This document shows positions 6,862 through 16,200 of a DNA stretch of 35,869 nt, piece by piece. The notes below the pieces were generated by a model, which saw only the letters and a program-made list of their open reading frames with translations, was not told where the DNA came from and ran no database searches. The stretch covers positions 1 to 35,869 of the forward strand of contig CAVAJR010000024.1 of NCBI GenBank assembly GCA_963589005.1. The letters run 5' to 3'. Every line of letters begins with the position of its first letter. The first letter of the stretch is position 1. Position numbers and translations under genes: made by a program. This stretch comes from RGIG5612 sp963589005. GTDB taxonomy: Bacteria; Bacillota; Clostridia; Lachnospirales; Lachnospiraceae.

Positions 6862-9129
6862 TTAATATGAAATTACCTTCGTATCGTCTAATATGTTATT
6901 GAATATCCACTCTGCATTTTCCGTAGCCAGTCTGATACATCCGTGAGATGCATTATATCCGAGGGATGCATCCATGATATCCCACGTCCAACGATAATAT
7001 ATTATGCTGTGGAAGAAATATTCCGGATAAAATCCAGTCGCATAATATACAGTATACCAGGCAGGGCTATCCATATTTCCGTCAAATGAGGTCGTTCTCT
7101 GGTATACCGTAAACTCGCCTGCAACTGTTGGTGTGGATAACTTACCTGTAGTACAGGTCCAAGAATACAGATTCTGCCAGCTGCCGGCTACTCTCTGATA
7201 TACACCTACTACATTTGCACTTGAATTGATTGCGATCAAGTGATCTGTCTGGCTTGTAAAATTCTGAACATATGAATCCATGCTGTCATATGCATATGGG
7301 CTGGCTATCTCTTCAGTCTTAAAGAACCAATATTGAGCATATGTATCATTATTCCAATGAAGTGTTATGTCATTGCCGCTGTTAGTCCAGCCACCGGACA
7401 GATCCAATACCTCGGATGTATTTAATGCACTTCTGATGTAGTATCCGCCATCGTTTTCCTTGGTCGGCTCAATGACCCACTTCTGCCATGTGCCCCCATC
7501 ATACTCATACTGACATATAGTCTGACCATTTTGAGCTACTCCGCCAGTCACAGTAAGAACCATATTCGATGTATCGTCTCCATGTTTTATAATTGCATAT
7601 CCATATTCATCATATGTTACAGTTAACATCTGACCATCGCCCTGATTGGACGGATAAAGATATATCTCGCTTCCATTATAATAATCTCCGTCTGGCAGCG
7701 TTATCATCATCCAGTCACTGAGGCCTGATTTTATATAATATGTTCCTTCTTCAATATATTTTGTAATTGAAGGCTTGTCTGACTTAAAGCTGAATTTCTG
7801 CAGATCTCTTCCGTCATACTTCCACAGCATGATGTTGGCATATTGCATGCCATACTGATCATCCACTGTCATAACGTAATTTTCATCAACTGCACTGCAT
7901 ATTACATAACTGCCATCGCCCTGATCCTTGATGATCCATTTCTGGTTATCTGCAACGGTATATTCCGGGTCATCCCAATATGCATATTGCGGATATGTTT
8001 CCTTAACCATATCCTTAGGCAATATATTTACTCCGTTTCTGAGATCACCTGCCAAGGTAAGCACCTGATCAGTTCCTTGCAATACAAAATACGCATATCC
8101 CTCCAGGTCATATTTTAATTCATAATATGGCAGACTGTCGCCTATTGATTCAAGCTGAAGGTTCTTGACTGTGCCTTCTCCGCTCTCATATGCATACTGA
8201 CTTGAATCTACACCCTCATCAGTTACGATTGCAATATTGGCTGCCTCTACTTCCGGAGCACTGAAATATACATAAGAAGACAGAATATTATTGATATAAT
8301 ATTCACCCTCCTCAAGCGGCATATCAACCACCTGTTCAAGAGGCGCCGGCTCTAACTGTTTGGTCGCAATCTCTCCGTTAGAGTCTACAAATGGCTCTCC
8401 TGATGAATCTGTAACCAGTTCTATTTCACCTAATTGCAATGCACCGTCAGCCCTGGTCATATTCTCACCGGCAGCATTAGTCTGTATTGCGACTGCATAA
8501 GTTGCCAATTCCCCGTCAGTACCATACATCAGATCCCCCGCTGCATGTGTTTGGGCCTCACCTGAGTATGTCTTCTTGCTGCCGTCTTCATTGTAAATTA
8601 TATCCGCATCACCATGGGTCGCAACTTCACCTGCAGCCCTTGTAACAGTATTTCCCTCTGCATCCTTGGCCGGATATCCCAATGAATCTGTCACAGTCTC
8701 ACCGCCGGCATACGTTTCTGCCGTTCCGTCTGAATTTATAACCTCTGTACCCGGTGTGTATGTTGCCGGTTCTCCCAACGGATAAGTCTGCAGCTCCCCG
8801 TTAGAATCATATTTTTCTTCTCCGCCTGTAGCCGTCTCGTATGCAACCAGGACAGTCAGCGGTTCTCCGTTAGATTTAACCAGAGCTCGCCCTTCCGAGT
8901 CATTTACCTGCGCAGACATAAGTGTATTGGCTGCATCTACCGACGCAGTCTCCTCTTCTGACTGTGCAACTCGTCCAAATACCGGGTCTAATACATCCTT
9001 AAGTGAGCATCCGCTCATTAGTAATATAGAAAACATACCCGCGGCACCAATGAGCGAATAAATAACTTTTCTCCCCGTACCGCGGCCTGATTTTTTAACT
9101 ATTTTGTTCTGTTCTTCAAACATTCTCAT
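6862..9129 (-). CDS. Lipoprotein L,D-transpeptidase with stalk repeats and ricin-like lectin repeats
   Basis: This 755-residue lipoprotein has a basic N terminus and a hydrophobic segment ending in a lipobox, LMSGC, with lipidated Cys41. It is therefore held on the outer face of the membrane. Residues about 77-258 form a degenerate repeat rich in D-x-x-G-x-x-x-T-Y and G-E-x-x-T. Residues about 275-615 look like ricin-B-type repeats with Q-x-W motifs (QKWII, QKWVI, QYWFF) and recurring (E/D)G-x-YYI starts. The C terminus (about 620-755) is a YkuD domain with catalytic Cys731 in SHGCIRLA and an FHSIIY histidine strand. The domain strongly resembles that of the other L,D-transpeptidase in the window (shared WD(I/V)MDA-LG and SHGC-RL). 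The ATG at 9129 has GGAG 11 nt upstream. It is separated from rpoC by a terminator and has its own promoter. It is probably a wall cross-linking enzyme with sugar-binding modules; the ligand is unknown. Confidence 0.88.
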   Translation of the reverse strand: MRMFEEQNKIVKKSGRGTGRKVIYSLIGAAGMFSILLMSGCSLKDVLDPVFGRVAQSEEETASVDAANTLMSAQVNDSEGRALVKSNGEPLTVLVAYETATGGEEKYDSNGELQTYPLGEPATYTPGTEVINSDGTAETYAGGETVTDSLGYPAKDAEGNTVTRAAGEVATHGDADIIYNEDGSKKTYSGEAQTHAAGDLMYGTDGELATYAVAIQTNAAGENMTRADGALQLGEIELVTDSSGEPFVDSNGEIATKQLEPAPLEQVVDMPLEEGEYYINNILSSYVYFSAPEVEAANIAIVTDEGVDSSQYAYESGEGTVKNLQLESIGDSLPYYELKYDLEGYAYFVLQGTDQVLTLAGDLRNGVNILPKDMVKETYPQYAYWDDPEYTVADNQKWIIKDQGDGSYVICSAVDENYVMTVDDQYGMQYANIMLWKYDGRDLQKFSFKSDKPSITKYIEEGTYYIKSGLSDWMMITLPDGDYYNGSEIYLYPSNQGDGQMLTVTYDEYGYAIIKHGDDTSNMVLTVTGGVAQNGQTICQYEYDGGTWQKWVIEPTKENDGGYYIRSALNTSEVLDLSGGWTNSGNDITLHWNNDTYAQYWFFKTEEIASPYAYDSMDSYVQNFTSQTDHLIAINSSANVVGVYQRVAGSWQNLYSWTCTTGKLSTPTVAGEFTVYQRTTSFDGNMDSPAWYTVYYATGFYPEYFFHSIIYYRWTWDIMDASLGYNASHGCIRLATENAEWIFNNILDDTKVISY
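8356..8901 (-). repeat. Degenerate stalk repeats in the lipoprotein
   Basis: Residues about 77-258 contain roughly seven to nine copies of a loosely conserved unit of about 20-24 residues, approximately D-x-(D/N)-G-x-x-x-T-Y-x-x-G-E-x-x-T. Examples are DSNGELQTYPLGEPATY, NSDGTAETYAGGETVT and NEDGSKKTYSGEAQTH. The segment is Gly/Thr/Ala rich without Cys or Trp, which suggests a beta-rich extension between membrane anchor and lectin region. I do not recognise a named family. Confidence 0.7.
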
Positions 9130-9284
9130 ATATTATAGTTCTCCGCACAAAATTAAATCGTAATGTCACCAATGTTTATGACACTACCTAGTACATCGAT
9201 TTTTTAACTAACTGTCCTAACTTGTCGTTCCTTTCTTCTGATTGCATGTACCAAAAAACAGCACAGCTAGTCAATCACCGCGTA

Positions 9285-9313
9285 AGTGTACCATATAAAT
9301 TTTTCTTTTACAA
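9285..9313 (-). promoter_or_regulatory. Putative sigma-A promoter of the lipoprotein L,D-transpeptidase
   Basis: On the minus strand, TTGTAA (9308-9313) and TACACT (9285-9290) are separated by 17 nt. A perfect 15-nt palindrome, TATCATTGAATGATA on the plus strand (9315-9329), lies 1 nt upstream of the -35 box, a possible regulator site. Confidence 0.55.
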
Positions 9314-9471
9314 TTATCATTGAATGATATTATCGTTTTAAAAAATCCAATCTCTATTCAAATCATCATTCGCGCTGGGACAAGTTAACACCGTGAAAGA
9401 TCAATCAATAAAGTCTATTTTGAACAGTTGCTGTACGCCGAGGTTCATGATACAAACGCTGCCTAATTTCT

Positions 9472-9512
9472 TGAAACAAAAGGGGACCAATGCATTTCTG
9501 CTTCAGCCCCCT
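9472..9512 (-). terminator. Rho-independent terminator after rpoC
   Basis: On the minus strand, AGGGGGC pairs with GTCCCCT (7 bp, one G-T) around an 18-nt loop and is followed directly by TTTTGTTT. It lies about 60 nt past the rpoC stop and should separate the rpoBC transcript from the lipoprotein gene. Confidence 0.8.
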
Positions 9513-9569
9513 GTAACTTTAGTTAAATATTTTTCTTCAATCTCTTGATTTTAGATCTGATTATATGTC

Positions 9570-12500
9570 TTATTCTTCGTCTGCTATAACTATCTGATCG
9601 TCATCTATAACTTCATCTGTTATAACATCTGCATCATCAACAGCGCTTTCATCAGTAAGTTCTGATTGTTCAGCCTGAGCTTCTGCCTCAGCTTCAGCTT
9701 TAGCTCTTGCTTCCTCTTCCTGCCGTCTCTGCTCTTCAATCATAAGATCAGTATTAAGCTTAACATTTCTGTAGCGTTTCATACCTGTACCTGCAGGAAT
9801 AAGCTTACCGATAATTACATTTTCCTTAAGTCCGATAAGCGGATCAACCTTGCCATTTATTGCAGCATCCGTAAGAACCTTAGTTGTCTCCTGGAAGGAT
9901 GCAGCTGACAGGAAGGAATTAGTAGCCAATGAAGCCTTAGTAATACCAAGAATGATATGCTTACCGACTGCCGGCTCCTTGCCCTCGGCAATAAGCTGCT
10001 TGTTTACCTTCTCGAATTCCGTAACATTAACTGTAACGCCCGAAAGGAAATTAGAATCACCCACCTCTTCGATGCGGATCTTCTTAAGCATCTGACGAAC
10101 AATAATCTCTATATGCTTGTCATTGATCTCAACGCCCTGCAGACGATATACTCGCTGAACTTCCTTCATGATATAGTCCTGAACATCCTTGACATCAAGA
10201 ATTCTTAAGATATCATGCGGATTGATAGGACCGTCTGTCAGCCTGTCACATGCATTAACATGTACGACCTCGCCCTCATGAATTCTTGTAATTGAACCAT
10301 AAGGAATCAGATATGCCTTCTCTTTACCGTCCTCGGCTGTTACCACGATCTCATGCTTATTCTTATTTGTGCGCAGCTGTGCATCTCCCTCGAAGTCTGA
10401 TACGATAGCAACACCCTTAGGCTTACGAGCTTCAAAAAGCTCCTCAACTCTAGGAAGACCCTGAGTAATATCGCCGCCGGCAACACCACCGGTATGGAAG
10501 GTTCTCATTGTAAGCTGTGTACCAGGTTCACCGATTGACTGTGCAGCAATAATTCCGACTGCTTCTCCGACCTGTACAGCCTGACCTGTAGCCATATTAG
10601 CTCCATAGCATTTAGAGCAAATGCCTGTTTCACTGCGGCACGTAAGAACTGTACGGATCTTAACGCTCTGAATTCCAGATGCAACTACCTGCTCTGCCCT
10701 TGACGGAGTGATCATGTGATTCTTCTTTACCAGAACCTCGCCATTCTCACCCATAATGTCTTCTGCTGCATATCGGCCTGTAATCCTGTCCTTAAGCGAC
10801 TCAACCTCTTCCTTGCCATAGGTGAACCTCTCAACCTCCATGTATGGAATGTCATCCGGTTCATCAGCACAGCAGTCAGTCTCATTGATCGTCAGTTCCT
10901 GAGATACATCAACAAGTCGACGCGTAAGGTAACCTGAGTCTGCTGTACGAAGAGCTGTATCTGACAGACCCTTACGAGCACCATGCGCTGAAATAAAGTA
11001 TTCCAATACATCCAGACCTTCACGGAAGTTCGATTTGATAGGAAGTTCAATAGTTTTACCTGTTGTGTCAGCCATCAGACCACGCATACCTGCAAGCTGC
11101 TTGATCTGCTGCTCACTACCACGGGCACCAGAGTCTGCCATCATGAAGATGTTGTTATACTGATCCATGCCGCCCATCAGTTCACGGGTTACTTCCTTGT
11201 CAGCCTTCTCCCATACATCTACTACTGATGTATATCTCTCCTGATCTGTCAGAAGACCCATGCGGAAGTCATCCTGGATCATTTCAACAGTCTCTTCAGC
11301 CTGTCTGATGATCTCCTTTTTCTTCTCAGGAACCGTCATATCTGCAATGGAAACTGTAAAGGCAGCTCTTGTTGCATACTTATAACCGGTACTCTTGATA
11401 TTATCAAGAACCTCGGCTGTAACTGTTGCTCCATGAACATTAATAACCTTCTCCAGGATCTTCTTAAGTGTCTTCTTCTTTACAAGCTCGTCTATTTCAA
11501 GTTTCAGATAATCCTCTCTTGTTTCTCTCTTAACAAATCCAAGATCCTGAGGAATTATCTCATTAAAGAGTAATCTGCCCAACGATGTATTGATAATACC
11601 CGTTATAGGTTCATCGCCCGGTACATCCCTTGTAACACGAACTCTGATCTTACTCTGAAGTGTGATCTGTTTATTCTCATAAGCCATGATCGCTTCATTC
11701 AGGCTCTTAAACGCTCTTCCCTCGCCTATCTCACCGTCACGCTGCTGAGTCAGATAATAGATACCCAGAACCATATCCTGTGACGGTACTGCTACAGGAG
11801 CACCATCAGAAGGCTTCAGCAGGTTATTAGGAGACAGCATCAGGAAGCGGCACTCAGCCTGTGCTTCAACTGACAATGGCAAATGTGCTGCCATCTGGTC
11901 ACCATCGAAATCGGCATTATATGCTGTACAAACAAGCGGATGAAGTCTGATAGCACGTCCTTCTACTAACTTAGGCTCAAATGCCTGGATACCCAGTCTG
12001 TGAAGCGTCGGTGCACGGTTCAGCATAACCGGATGTTCCTTGATAACCTCTTCAAGCACATCCCATACCTCCGGCTGAAGCTTCTCTACCATCTTCTTAG
12101 CCTGCTTGATATTATTAGCTTTTTCATAATCGCAGAGCTTCTTCATAACAAATGGCTTGAATAATTCAACAGCCATTTCTTTAGGAAGACCGCACTGATA
12201 TATCTTAAGATCCGGACCTACAACGATAACAGAACGTCCTGAGTAGTCAACTCGCTTGCCTAACAGGTTCTGACGGAAACGTCCCTGTTTACCTTTCAGC
12301 ATATCTGAAAGTGATTTAAGTGAACGGTTGCCCGGTCCTGTAACAGGGCGTCCGCGGCGTCCATTGTCGATCAGGGCATCGACTGCTTCCTGGAGCATTC
12401 TCTTCTCATTTCTTACGATGATCTCAGGTGCATCCATCTCCAGCAGCCTCTTAAGACGGTTATTTCTGTTAATAATCCTTCTATACAGATCATTTAAGTC

Positions 12501-13286
12501 TGATGTGGCAAATCTGCCGCCGTCAAGCTGTACCATAGGTCTCAGATCCGGCGGAATAACAGGGATTATCTTAAGGATCATCCACTCCGGTCTGTTCCCG
12601 GATTTTTTGAAAGCTTCAACAACTTCCAGTCTCTTAATTATCTTGGTTCTCTTCTGACCGGATGCAACTGCGAGTTCTTCTCTTAAATCTACAGAAAGCT
12701 GCTCTACATCTATCTTAGACAGGATCTCGTTGATTGCCTCAGCGCCCATACCTACTCTGGCAGTCTTAAACAGATCGCCATATTCTTCCTTAGCCTTCTG
12801 AAGATCTGATTCAGAGAGAACCTGCTTGTATTCAAGACTTGTTTCTCCCGGATCCAGAACAATATAGTTGGCAAAATACAATACCTTTTCAAGTACCTTT
12901 GGTGAAAGGTCGAGAATAAGTCCCATTCTCGACGGAATTCCCTTGAAATACCAGATATGAGATACCGGTGCAGCAAGTTCGATATGACCCATTCTCTCAC
13001 GTCTTACAGATGCTTTAGTTACTTCAACACCACATCTGTCGCAGACCATACCCTTGAATCTTACTTTTTTATATTTGCCGCAATGACATTCCCAGTCCTT
13101 ACTTGGTCCGAAAATTCTCTCGCAGAATAATCCGTCCTTTTCAGGCTTCAGAGTACGATAATTAATAGTTTCCGGCTTAGTTACTTCACCGTGAGACCAT
13201 TCACGAATCTTATCAGGGCTGGCCAGACTGATTCGTATCTTATCGAATGTCATTGACGCATAACCTTCTTTAGTAATCTGAGTCAT
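9570..13286 (-). CDS. rpoC: DNA-directed RNA polymerase subunit beta'
   Basis: This is the catalytic beta' subunit of RNA polymerase, 1238 residues, a normal length for firmicutes. The N-terminal zinc finger is present (Cys67, Cys69, Cys82, Cys85). The active-site magnesium loop NADFDGDQMA is at 457-466 with its three Asp. The second zinc site CRSETGICSKC and the bridge-helix/trigger-loop region (GEPGTQLTMRTFHTGG) are intact. The last 45 or so residues form a Glu/Ala then Asp/Glu-rich acidic tail that varies between genera. The ATG at 13286 has GGAGGAG 5-6 nt upstream. It follows rpoB by 11 nt and is last in the rpoBC transcript, before a terminator. Confidence 0.99.
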   Translation of the reverse strand: MTQITKEGYASMTFDKIRISLASPDKIREWSHGEVTKPETINYRTLKPEKDGLFCERIFGPSKDWECHCGKYKKVRFKGMVCDRCGVEVTKASVRRERMGHIELAAPVSHIWYFKGIPSRMGLILDLSPKVLEKVLYFANYIVLDPGETSLEYKQVLSESDLQKAKEEYGDLFKTARVGMGAEAINEILSKIDVEQLSVDLREELAVASGQKRTKIIKRLEVVEAFKKSGNRPEWMILKIIPVIPPDLRPMVQLDGGRFATSDLNDLYRRIINRNNRLKRLLEMDAPEIIVRNEKRMLQEAVDALIDNGRRGRPVTGPGNRSLKSLSDMLKGKQGRFRQNLLGKRVDYSGRSVIVVGPDLKIYQCGLPKEMAVELFKPFVMKKLCDYEKANNIKQAKKMVEKLQPEVWDVLEEVIKEHPVMLNRAPTLHRLGIQAFEPKLVEGRAIRLHPLVCTAYNADFDGDQMAAHLPLSVEAQAECRFLMLSPNNLLKPSDGAPVAVPSQDMVLGIYYLTQQRDGEIGEGRAFKSLNEAIMAYENKQITLQSKIRVRVTRDVPGDEPITGIINTSLGRLLFNEIIPQDLGFVKRETREDYLKLEIDELVKKKTLKKILEKVINVHGATVTAEVLDNIKSTGYKYATRAAFTVSIADMTVPEKKKEIIRQAEETVEMIQDDFRMGLLTDQERYTSVVDVWEKADKEVTRELMGGMDQYNNIFMMADSGARGSEQQIKQLAGMRGLMADTTGKTIELPIKSNFREGLDVLEYFISAHGARKGLSDTALRTADSGYLTRRLVDVSQELTINETDCCADEPDDIPYMEVERFTYGKEEVESLKDRITGRYAAEDIMGENGEVLVKKNHMITPSRAEQVVASGIQSVKIRTVLTCRSETGICSKCYGANMATGQAVQVGEAVGIIAAQSIGEPGTQLTMRTFHTGGVAGGDITQGLPRVEELFEARKPKGVAIVSDFEGDAQLRTNKNKHEIVVTAEDGKEKAYLIPYGSITRIHEGEVVHVNACDRLTDGPINPHDILRILDVKDVQDYIMKEVQRVYRLQGVEINDKHIEIIVRQMLKKIRIEEVGDSNFLSGVTVNVTEFEKVNKQLIAEGKEPAVGKHIILGITKASLATNSFLSAASFQETTKVLTDAAINGKVDPLIGLKENVIIGKLIPAGTGMKRYRNVKLNTDLMIEEQRRQEEEARAKAEAEAEAQAEQSELTDESAVDDADVITDEVIDDDQIVIADEE

Positions 13287-13297
13287 TTTATCTCCTC

Positions 13298-16200
13298 CTA
13301 CTCGTAATCATCTGCAAAATCTTCATCGACATAACTGTCATTAGTGTATGCATCATCGACTATATCATCAGCCTCATGTCTGTCGTCATCATACTGTGAC
13401 AGAGTGAATCCTGCTTTTTCAAAATTCTCCTTGCTCTTAGAGAAGCTTGTATTTGAAATAATAGCATTAAGGTTCGTTTCGCCATAATCAACAGATTCAA
13501 GCATCTTAATTTCATTATCATTTTCATCAAGAACCTTAATATCAAGAGCCAGAGACTGCAGTTCCTTAACAAGTACCTTGAATGACTCCGGTGTTCCTGC
13601 CTCAGGAATGTTCTCACCCTTAATGATCGCTTCGTATGTCTTAACACGTCCTACAACATCATCAGATTTAACAGTAAGTATCTCCTGAAGTGTATATGAA
13701 GCTCCATATGCCTCCAGTGCCCAAACTTCCATTTCTCCGAATCTCTGTCCGCCGAACTGAGCCTTGCCGCCCAACGGCTGCTGAGTTACAAGTGAGTACG
13801 GACCTGTTGAACGGGCGTGGATCTTATCATCAACCAGGTGATGGAGCTTCAGATAATGCATGTGACCGATTGTAACCGGTGCATCAAAGTATTCACCAGT
13901 TCTTCCGTCACGCAGTCTTACCTTGCCATCTCTTCTTATCGGAACGCCCTTATATTCAGCCTTATGATCCTGGTGTTCTTCAAGATATTTGAATACTTCC
14001 GGATCAAGGACATCTTCATATTCAGCTCTGAATTCGTCAAATGACTTATTAACATAAGCATCTGCCATATCCAGAGTATCCATGATGTCATCTTCATTTG
14101 CACCATCAAATACAGGAGTTGCTATCTTGAAGCCAAGTGCACGGGCTGCAAGTGACAGGTGGGTCTCCATAACCTGTCCGATATTCATACGGCTAGGTAC
14201 GCCCAGAGGATTCAGCACGATATCCAGCGGTCGGCCGTTCGGAAGGAATGGCATATCTTCAACAGGAAGTACACGAGAAACTACGCCCTTGTTGCCGTGA
14301 CGTCCGGCCATCTTGTCACCTACAGAGATCTTTCTCTTCTGTGCAATATATACTCGAACCGTCTGTTTAACACCCGGGCTTAATTCATCTCCCGCTTCTC
14401 TTGTAAATACCTTGGCATCAACAACGATACCGTAAGCACCATGAGGTACCTTAAGGGATGTATCACGAACCTCTCTTGCTTTCTCACCGAAGATAGCTCT
14501 TAAGAGTCTCTCCTCCGGTGTAAGCTCTGTCTCGCCCTTAGGAGTAACCTTGCCTACAAGGATATCTCCGGCTCTTACTTCAGCACCGATCCTGATAATA
14601 CCGCGCTCATCCAGATCCTTAAGGGCATCATCACCAACGCCCGGAACATCTCTTGTAATATCCTCCGGTCCTAATTTGGTATCACGAGCCTCGGTCTCAT
14701 ATCTTTCGATATGAATAGAGGTATATACATCGTCGCGAACAAGTCTTTCGCTCAGAAGAACAGCATCCTCGTAGTTGTAGCCTTCCCATGTCATGAATCC
14801 GATCAGCGGATTCTTGCCCAGAGCAAGCTCACCATTAGAGGTGCTGGCACCGTCAGCAATAACCTGTCCCTTTACAACCTTTTCGCCCTTGTCAACGATA
14901 GGTCTCTGGTTGTAGCAGTTAGACTGGTTTGAACGAGCGAATTTGCTTATCTTATATAAATCATAATCTCCGTCATTTGTTCGGATTCCGATCTCAACCG
15001 CAGATACATGTTCTACAACGCCATCATGCTTTGCAAGAATACATACACCTGAGTCCTTAGCGATCTTGGATTCCATACCGGTTCCTACAATCGGTGAATC
15101 AGTTGTAAGAAGAGGTACGGCCTGACGCTGCATGTTAGAACCCATCAAGGCACGGTTAGCATCGTCATTTTCGAGGAAAGGAATCATAGATGTAGCTGCT
15201 GAGAATACCATTCTCGGAGATACGTCCATCAAATCGATATCTGTCTTGTCGTATTCGGATGTTTCTTCCCTGAATCGTCCTGCAACTGTATTACGAACAA
15301 AATGTCCCTCGCTGTCAAGCTGAGCATTGGCCTGTGCTACTTTGTATTTGTCTTCTTCATCTGCTGTAAGATATACGACCTCGTCTGTTACGCGAGGATT
15401 TTCCGGATCCGTTTTATCTACAACTCTGTATGGAGCCTCAACAAAGCCATATTTGTTAACTCTTGCAAATGATGCCAATGAGTTGATAAGACCAATGTTA
15501 GGACCTTCAGGTGTCTCTACAGGACACATACGTCCGTAATGAGTATAGTGAACATCTCGAACCTCGAATCCGGCACGATCTCTTGACAGACCGCCAGGTC
15601 CTAAGGCACTTAAACGTCTCTTGTGTGTTAATTCGCTGAGAGGATTACACTGATCCATAAACTGTGACAGCTGTGATGAACCGAAGAATTCTCTTACAGC
15701 AGCTGTAACAGGTTTAATATTAATAAGTGACTGCGGTGTAATAGAATCGATATCCTGAGTCTGCATTCTCTCATGAACAACTCTTTCCATTCTTGAAAGA
15801 CCTACTCTGTATTGATTCTGAAGCAGTTCACCAACAGATCTGATTCTTCTGTTTCCTAAATGGTCAATATCATCAAATGTACCCATTCCGGAGTCCAGAT
15901 TGAGTCCGTAACTTATGCTTGCAAAGATATCTTCCTTAGTAATATGCTTAGGAATAAGTTCATTAATATGCTTTTTAATTGCTTCCTTGCGTTCTTCCTT
16001 TGTCTTGTATTCATTTAAGATTTCAGCAAGCGCAGGGAAATAAACCTCATTTTCCGTGAGGCCTAATTCTTTTTTATCAGCATCGGTTAATTTAACATAG
16101 CAATTAATATCTACCATCAAGTTGGAGATAACCTTGATGTTTCTGTCCTCGCCTTTGATAAGTACAACCGGAACACCGCCATTTTGAATATTTTCACAGA

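Larger units (their letters stand above)
9130..9569. other. Intergenic region between rpoC and the lipoprotein gene
   Basis: These 440 bases hold the rpoC terminator (9472-9512), the lipoprotein promoter (9285-9313) and a 15-nt palindrome (9315-9329), followed by a leader of about 150 nt to the lipoprotein start. Between about 9335 and 9470 I see no open frame with a ribosome site and no clear RNA structure. Confidence 0.6.
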
